Below, piece by piece: positions 39,087 to 43,929 of a stretch of DNA of 43,929 nucleotides (its first letter is position 1; each line of letters begins with the position of its first letter). This DNA comes from Bacillota bacterium. GTDB taxonomy: Bacteria; Bacillota; Clostridia; Peptostreptococcales; Anaerovoracaceae. The notes below the pieces were generated by a model that saw nothing but the letters and a program-made list of their open reading frames with translations, searched no databases and was not told the DNA's origin. Both the position numbers and the translations under genes were made by a program. The stretch covers positions 1 to 43,929 of the forward strand of contig JAFWZZ010000023.1 in the NCBI GenBank assembly GCA_017522185.1, written 5' to 3'.

Positions 39087-42000
39087 ATGAACGGAAAACA
39101 TGAGAAACGTTCAAGAATCGTAGCATTGCTGATGGTGTTTATGATGGTATTTACCATGATTCCATCCATGGCATTTGCTGCACCGGCGGAATATGTTCCA
39201 TTTTTGGTGTATGATGCTGATTATGAAACTGAAATGACTCGAATTGATGAAAGTGTTTTGGAATGGGAAGATTGGATGACAGGTGGAACTTCTCAGATTC
39301 CTTGCTATACCGTAACTATTCCCAAAGGAACATTTGAAGTAGTTGTAGCCTTTGAGGAGGAAAAAGAGTGGTTTTGGTATGATAGTAAAGGAAATATGAT
39401 TAACGAAGGAGGACTATGTGAAGAGGATTCTTTCCAAATTCAGGACTCTAATAACGATGGGGAGTTAGACGGAATTTCCGTACAGATTCCCGAAACGTAT
39501 ACTACGGAATATTTTATCTTATTTGAATATGCAGAACCATTGAAAGTCATGGTAGACGAAACACCGATCACTACAATTGATGAAGGTACAATCGAATGGT
39601 TCAATATGGAAACATATGGCATGGAGGAAATTCCAATGTACACGGTTACAGTACCACAAGGTACTACCGAAGCGACACTGAAGTTCGATAGTGAAAAGGT
39701 ATGGACTTATTATGACAGCAAGGGAGAGTATATTGATGAAGGAAGCTGGTCAGAAGACACGGAACATACAGTAGCAGTACAAGACACTAACGGGGACGGC
39801 GAACTTGATGGTATTTCAGTTCAGGCGCCACAGGCGTGGAGTGCAGAATTCTTCGTGCTATTTGTCTATGACGGTGAACATGTCCACAAATATGGTGACT
39901 GGCAGATTACAGAGGCAACCTGTTATGCAGAAGGCGTAAAAACCCGTACTTGTCCAAGTTGTCCTGAAGGAACAGAAGGCAAAGTAGAGTCGGAAGTAAT
40001 TCCTAAGGCAGGGCATAGCTATCCGGATGAATGGACCGTAAAAAAGAATGCAACTTGTACAGAAAGCGGCAAAAAGATTCGCGAATGTACTGTATGCCCT
40101 GAAGGAACAGAAGGTCATGTAGAAGAAGCGTCTATTTCCGCATTGAACCACGATTATGACACGGTAAACTTTGAGGTGACAGTGGAACCAACTTGTACAA
40201 CAGCTGGGACAAAGGTTCTGTCTTGTAAACGTGATGGCTGTACTGCCGAAACCTCCGGACACACCAAAACAGAAACAATAGCAAAGCGTGGCCACGACTA
40301 CGACGAAGAAACCAGAATCTGTTCTCGTTGTCAGGATGTGGAACTGGCGAAGGACAAAGACGGCGCTTATCTGATTGAAACAGAAGCTGATTTATTATGG
40401 TTTGCAAAGACTGTAAATGAAGGCTTCAACGATATCGATGGGAAGCTGACTGCAGACGTGGATTTAGGACAGCTGAAAGACGAAACTGGAAAAACAATTA
40501 CATGGCCAGGCATTGGTAACTCTGCAAATCCATTCAAAGGTTCCTTCGATGGTCAAAACCATACGATTACACTGAATGGTTCCGTGTGGGGCGTTTTCAG
40601 TCGTGTAATGGGTACAAGCGACGATAACTTTGGACCAAAGGACGTAGCCGTAATTAAGAATGTCATCACAGATGGTACTTCTAAAAATGCACCTCTGATT
40701 CACATTGGTGGATACATGGAAGTTTCCAACTGTGTAAATAAGGCTGACGTAAAAGGCAACAACGCTTGCGTGGCTGGCATTGTAGGAAGCGTAGCTTATG
40801 CACTGCAATATAATTCTGTAAAATACAGCTATGTAAAAATTGAGAACTGCATCAACGAAGGCGAAATTAACGGAATGTCCTGCGTGGGCGGCATCTTAGG
40901 GGAAGGCCTTGCTGGTACAACCGTAATCGGCTGTGCCAATACTGGTAACATCATTGGCGGAACACATATTGGTGGTCTTGTAGGTTATCTGCAGGAAATC
41001 AATGGTACTTGTGCGATCAAGAACAGCTATAATATCGGCAAAGTAACAGGGGATACTGCTGCTGGCGGTATCATCGGAAGTTTATTCAATGGCGCAGAAG
41101 TTTCTAACTGCTATAACACAGGTGTTGCGCCTTATGCAATCGCAGGAAATATCTACAACAATACGGTATCCATTACGAACACATATTATCTTGGTATGAC
41201 GGGTTCCCATGGTACACCATATGAATGCCAGACTGGAGTTGCTTTGAACACAGCTTACTACGGCACATCCGTAACCACTGCGTACATGAGTAGCGAAGAT
41301 TTTGCAAAAGATTTAGGCGACGGCTTCAAACAGAGCTGTCCATCTCCTGTCTTTGAAAACCAGAATACTGCGGAACATAACTTAGAAGGCGGTATTTGTA
41401 CAGTCTGCAAAACAGGAAATACAATCAAAGAAGAATACAAGATAACTTTTGTACTGCCAGACGGCGCAGAAGTGGTTGGTGACACAACCGTAAAAGAAGG
41501 TAACGACTATACATTCTCCGTAAATATTTTAGACGGATATTATGCAGATGGCTTCGGAGTAACTGTAAACAGCGCATCTGTAACAGCTGTGGATGGCGTT
41601 TATACTGTAGAACAGCCAAACGGACCATTCTATATTACGGTGACTGGTATCAAAGCGTTAACAGATAGAGTTCCAATTACTATTCCTGGAACTGGAAACG
41701 GTTACAGAGTAAACCTTTGTGACGGCTACAACAGCGTTGTAGAAAGCGGCAAAGACTTCAAGTTTACAGTTGATTTTGTTGACGGCTTCAAAGCAGGCAA
41801 AGACTTTACTGTAAAGAGAACCGACAGCTACGGCGAAGTTGAACTGGAAGCAGATGAAAACGGCGTTTATACCATCGAGAATGTCATGATTCCGCAGAAA
41901 ATTACGGTAGACGGTGTAGATGCGATTCCTGGACAGAACTCCGTAACCATTGGTTTTGACTGTACAGAAGGAGAAATGCTGTTCCTGCAGGCAGAAGAGA

Positions 42001-43929
42001 CTGGTGCCATTACCATGGACAATCAGATTGAAATTCCATATTTTGATTTAGAACTGTATGGCTACGAAAAGTACTACTATAACCCATATTGTTATGTAGA
42101 CGAAAATGGAGCAATCAGAGGCCAGCAGAAGGCAGGTAACCGCGAAACAGCATACAATGTAGTAACTGCGATGCATGCATTCATCTATATCACAGATATG
42201 TACTACCTGAATTACGATGCAGACGTAGCTGGAACTGGCTATACAGATAACATTGACAGCGATGGCGATGGAATCAGTGACTTTGATGAAGCCGTATCCT
42301 GGACACAGGGCGTAGGCTCCAGCTTCATGGACTTCTGGGGCTTAGGTACTAACCTGAACTATCACATTAATTATGAATATCCGCTGGCTTATCCAAAGTG
42401 GGGTTCCACATCTGACCAGCAGGCATTGAAGGATGGCGATCTGCTTTCCGTTCATATGATTACAGGAAATGCAAGTGGATCCGGTTTCGGTCTGTTCGCT
42501 GTAAATGATAACAACAACAAATACAACAAAACCGAAACAAGAGACAGCTTTACTGTAAAACAGGGGGAAGAAATCAAACTGACCCACTACATTGGTACAC
42601 AGGGACCAAACTATACAACAAAGTTTATTACCGGACCAGATAAGGTTCTGTATTGGACAGAAGAAGGCGACGAAAGCGTTGATGTGACCACTTGGAATCG
42701 TGCAGGCTTTGGATCCATGAAGGCTGCAGACTTCAAGACAAATAGCAAGGGCGAAATTGTCATCGACACAACAGACCTTAAACCAGGCGTATACTACATC
42801 GCCACAACTGGCGGCTTTATCAAAGGTACCGGTGAAGCAGGATCTGACGGATTCGTATCCGCAGGTACAGAATGTGGTCCGGCATACTTCAAGCTGACAG
42901 TAGAAGGCTTAACTGACGCAGAGATCTTAGCAGCAGCAAAGGAAGCAGCAAAGGCAAAAGTTGCAGCATACAAAGATGCATCCTTATACAGAGAAGCACA
43001 GCAGACTGAACTGTCCAAGGCAATCGAAGACGCAGCGAAGGCAATCGATGCAGCGGAAGACAAGGAAGCCGTAGCAGAAGCAGTATCTGCAGCAAAGGCA
43101 GCAATGGACGCCATCAAGACGGACGCACAGATGAAGGCGGAAGAAGAAGTAGCGGCGGAAGCACTGGCAGCAGCAAAGACAGCTGCGAAGCTTGAAGTTG
43201 CAGCGTACAAAGATGCATCCTTATACAGAGAAGCACAGCAGACTGAACTGTCCAAGGCAATCGAAGACGCAGCGAAGGCAATCGATGCAGCAGAAGACAC
43301 CGATGCTGTAGATGAGGCAGTATCTGCAGCAAAGGCAGTGATGGACGCAATCAAGACAGACGCACAGATGAAGGCAGAAGAAGATGAAGCTGCGGCAGCA
43401 GCACTGGCAGCAGCGAAAGCAGCAGCAAAGAAGGAACTTGCGGAATACAAGAATCCTGCAGACTATAGAGCAGCACAGCAGAAAGAATTGTCTGATATGA
43501 TTCAGGTTGCAGAGCTGGTTATCGATGCAGCAGAAGATGTGGATGCAGTGACAGCAGCCGTATCTACAGCGAAGGCAGAACTGGACAAGGTTAAGACAGA
43601 CGCACAGCTGAAGGCAGAGGAGGAAGCCGAAGCGGACAAACCGTCTGACACAGACAAACCGTCTGACACAGACAAGCCGTCCGACACAGACAAGCCATCT
43701 GACACAGACAAGCCGTCCGACACAGACAAGCCATCTGACACAGACAAGCCGTCTGACACAGACAAACCGTCTGACACAGACAAACCATCTGACACAGATA
43801 AGCCGTCCGATACAGACAAACCGTCTGACACAGATAAGCCATCTGACACAGATAAGCCGTCCGATACAGACAAACCGTCTGACACAGACAAACCGTCTGA
43901 CACAGACAAACCAGCTGACACAGACAAAC
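39087..43929 (+). CDS. Giant B12-regulated surface repeat protein (partial, runs off the window)
   Basis: An open frame of at least 1,614 codons without a stop. Order: signal peptide (residues 1-31, cut after AFA); two similar beta domains (about 35-262), each ending in a calcium-type loop (DSNNDGELDG, DTNGDGELDG); Cys-pair/His repeats (264-421) such as TCPSCPEGTEGK; a GLUG-like beta-helix (425-705) with VGGILGEG, IGGLVGYL, AGGIIGSL; Ig-like strands (778-948); a DUF4430/transcobalamin-C-terminal-like region (949-1275) with ETAYNVVTAMHAF, an inserted loop DSDGDGISDFDEA, LNYHINYEYP, ALKDGDLLSVHM and a closing PAYFKLTVEG; three 79-80-residue helical repeats (about 1282-1515); and 16 copies of PSDTDK. 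Sitting behind a cobalamin riboswitch, it is a candidate corrinoid-binding surface protein. Any wall anchor lies beyond the window. Confidence 0.85.
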   Translation, partial: MNGKHEKRSRIVALLMVFMMVFTMIPSMAFAAPAEYVPFLVYDADYETEMTRIDESVLEWEDWMTGGTSQIPCYTVTIPKGTFEVVVAFEEEKEWFWYDSKGNMINEGGLCEEDSFQIQDSNNDGELDGISVQIPETYTTEYFILFEYAEPLKVMVDETPITTIDEGTIEWFNMETYGMEEIPMYTVTVPQGTTEATLKFDSEKVWTYYDSKGEYIDEGSWSEDTEHTVAVQDTNGDGELDGISVQAPQAWSAEFFVLFVYDGEHVHKYGDWQITEATCYAEGVKTRTCPSCPEGTEGKVESEVIPKAGHSYPDEWTVKKNATCTESGKKIRECTVCPEGTEGHVEEASISALNHDYDTVNFEVTVEPTCTTAGTKVLSCKRDGCTAETSGHTKTETIAKRGHDYDEETRICSRCQDVELAKDKDGAYLIETEADLLWFAKTVNEGFNDIDGKLTADVDLGQLKDETGKTITWPGIGNSANPFKGSFDGQNHTITLNGSVWGVFSRVMGTSDDNFGPKDVAVIKNVITDGTSKNAPLIHIGGYMEVSNCVNKADVKGNNACVAGIVGSVAYALQYNSVKYSYVKIENCINEGEINGMSCVGGILGEGLAGTTVIGCANTGNIIGGTHIGGLVGYLQEINGTCAIKNSYNIGKVTGDTAAGGIIGSLFNGAEVSNCYNTGVAPYAIAGNIYNNTVSITNTYYLGMTGSHGTPYECQTGVALNTAYYGTSVTTAYMSSEDFAKDLGDGFKQSCPSPVFENQNTAEHNLEGGICTVCKTGNTIKEEYKITFVLPDGAEVVGDTTVKEGNDYTFSVNILDGYYADGFGVTVNSASVTAVDGVYTVEQPNGPFYITVTGIKALTDRVPITIPGTGNGYRVNLCDGYNSVVESGKDFKFTVDFVDGFKAGKDFTVKRTDSYGEVELEADENGVYTIENVMIPQKITVDGVDAIPGQNSVTIGFDCTEGEMLFLQAEETGAITMDNQIEIPYFDLELYGYEKYYYNPYCYVDENGAIRGQQKAGNRETAYNVVTAMHAFIYITDMYYLNYDADVAGTGYTDNIDSDGDGISDFDEAVSWTQGVGSSFMDFWGLGTNLNYHINYEYPLAYPKWGSTSDQQALKDGDLLSVHMITGNASGSGFGLFAVNDNNNKYNKTETRDSFTVKQGEEIKLTHYIGTQGPNYTTKFITGPDKVLYWTEEGDESVDVTTWNRAGFGSMKAADFKTNSKGEIVIDTTDLKPGVYYIATTGGFIKGTGEAGSDGFVSAGTECGPAYFKLTVEGLTDAEILAAAKEAAKAKVAAYKDASLYREAQQTELSKAIEDAAKAIDAAEDKEAVAEAVSAAKAAMDAIKTDAQMKAEEEVAAEALAAAKTAAKLEVAAYKDASLYREAQQTELSKAIEDAAKAIDAAEDTDAVDEAVSAAKAVMDAIKTDAQMKAEEDEAAAAALAAAKAAAKKELAEYKNPADYRAAQQKELSDMIQVAELVIDAAEDVDAVTAAVSTAKAELDKVKTDAQLKAEEEAEADKPSDTDKPSDTDKPSDTDKPSDTDKPSDTDKPSDTDKPSDTDKPSDTDKPSDTDKPSDTDKPSDTDKPSDTDKPSDTDKPSDTDKPSDTDKPADTDK
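41935..42910 (+). other. DUF4430/transcobalamin-like region of the surface protein
   Basis: The stretch resembles the bacterial DUF4430 arrangement: a segment ending in TAYNVV, then Trp/Tyr-rich strands (FMDFWGLGTNLNYHINYEYP), then LKDGDLLSVHM, followed by a beta domain with FTVKQGEEIKLTHYI, GEIVIDTTDLKPGVYYI and a final PAYFKLTVEG. In eukaryotic intrinsic factor and transcobalamin the matching domain helps clamp cobalamin. The match is by eye and the DSDGDGISDFDEA insertion is unusual. Confidence 0.4.
42929..43630 (+). repeat. Three tandem alpha-helical repeats
   Basis: Units start near 42929, 43170 and 43404. Equivalent positions 42963 and 43200 are 237 nt apart, and 43201 and 43441 are 240 nt apart. 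The first 100 nt of units 1 and 2 differ at only about two positions, showing recent duplication, while unit 3 has diverged. The protein pattern YKDASLYREAQQTELSKAIE is FIVAR-like and forms a stalk. Confidence 0.85.
43641..43929 (+). repeat. 18-nt tandem repeat encoding PSDTDK
   Basis: Sixteen full units to the window edge: fifteen PSDTDK and one PADTDK. Third positions vary (CCG/CCA, AAA/AAG, GAC/GAT). It encodes an acidic/proline-rich stalk, as in wall-spanning regions. Length is likely variable between strains, and assembly errors are easy here. Confidence 0.95.

Noticed and set aside
42794-43927. Long minus-strand open frames rich in Ala/Ser or in repeated SVSDGL
   Set aside because: They are antisense shadows of the helical and PSDTDK repeats of the surface protein. 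Repeated DNA keeps the opposite frame open. There is no ribosome-binding site and the plus frame continues an export signal and known domains.
43641-43929. Possible CRISPR or satellite array
   Set aside because: The 18-nt units are directly adjacent with no spacers and stay in frame as PSDTDK, so this is a coding repeat.

Overview
The window is a low-to-moderate GC segment of a Gram-positive, anaerobic Clostridia-type genome. Supporting signs are the rubrerythrin/superoxide reductase/PerR set, a stand-alone ECF energizing module, zinc-ribbon S14 and S4, a SpoIIQ-like LytM protein, AGA-rich highly expressed genes and strong AGGAGG ribosome-binding sites. A member of the Peptostreptococcales/Eubacteriales family XIII group would fit, but that placement is inference. 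Vegetative promoters throughout are TTGNNN-17-TANNNT.

Layout. (1) 1-197: 3' end of tuf (EF-Tu) and its terminator. (2) 345-2819: polar amino-acid ABC transporter (lipoprotein, permease, ATPase). (3) 2859-6109: ECF module ecfA1-ecfA2-ecfT plus trmB. (4) 6129-13604: mixed housekeeping genes: SpoIIQ-like protein (-), aminotransferase, exonuclease III, a metallophosphoesterase, a PC4/YdbC-like protein, a 45-aa Cys-rich peptide, DUF378 (-), a TGS-domain nucleoside kinase and a PfkB sugar/nucleoside kinase. (5) 13622-15987: DeoD-family phosphorylase (-), then the divergent oxidative-stress unit dfx(-)/perR-rbr with Fur/PerR-type operators. (6) 16202-16867: YczE-like membrane protein. (7) 17203-33105: one long ribosomal-protein superoperon, S10-spc-alpha, in order rpsJ, rplCDWB, rpsS, rplV, rpsC, rplP, rpmC, rpsQ, rplNXE, rpsNH, rplFR, rpsE, rpmD, rplO, secY, adk, map, infA, rpmJ, rpsMKD, rpoA, rplQ. 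It has a structured 5' leader and four structured inter-gene spacers. (8) 33216-36301: a secreted Fn3-like protein, a small membrane protein and DUF3842. (9) 36291-43929: an ECF S component behind a terminator-bearing leader, then three cobalamin riboswitches within 2 kb. These precede, in order, a 95-aa unknown gene plus a COG2158-like Cys-rich protein, an 89-aa HNH-repeat-like protein, and a >1,600-residue surface protein that runs off the window.

How the parts fit together. The superoperon makes most of the ribosomal proteins together with SecY, adenylate kinase, methionine aminopeptidase, IF-1 and RNA polymerase alpha. The ECF ATPases and EcfT can energize vitamin S components, including the one at 36463. 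The most interesting part is the right end: three separately promoted cobalamin (B12) riboswitches, two of them recent duplicates with compensatory base changes, none in front of a textbook B12 synthesis or transport gene. The third controls a large secreted repeat protein with a region resembling the DUF4430/transcobalamin-C-terminal fold, so it is a candidate surface corrinoid-capture protein. Also notable are a pseudoknot in front of rpsM at the position of the E. coli alpha-operon S4 target, a three-way-junction RNA between rpsJ and rplC, and a DeoD-family enzyme lacking the usual catalytic Asp. No tRNA, rRNA, insertion sequence or CRISPR array was seen.
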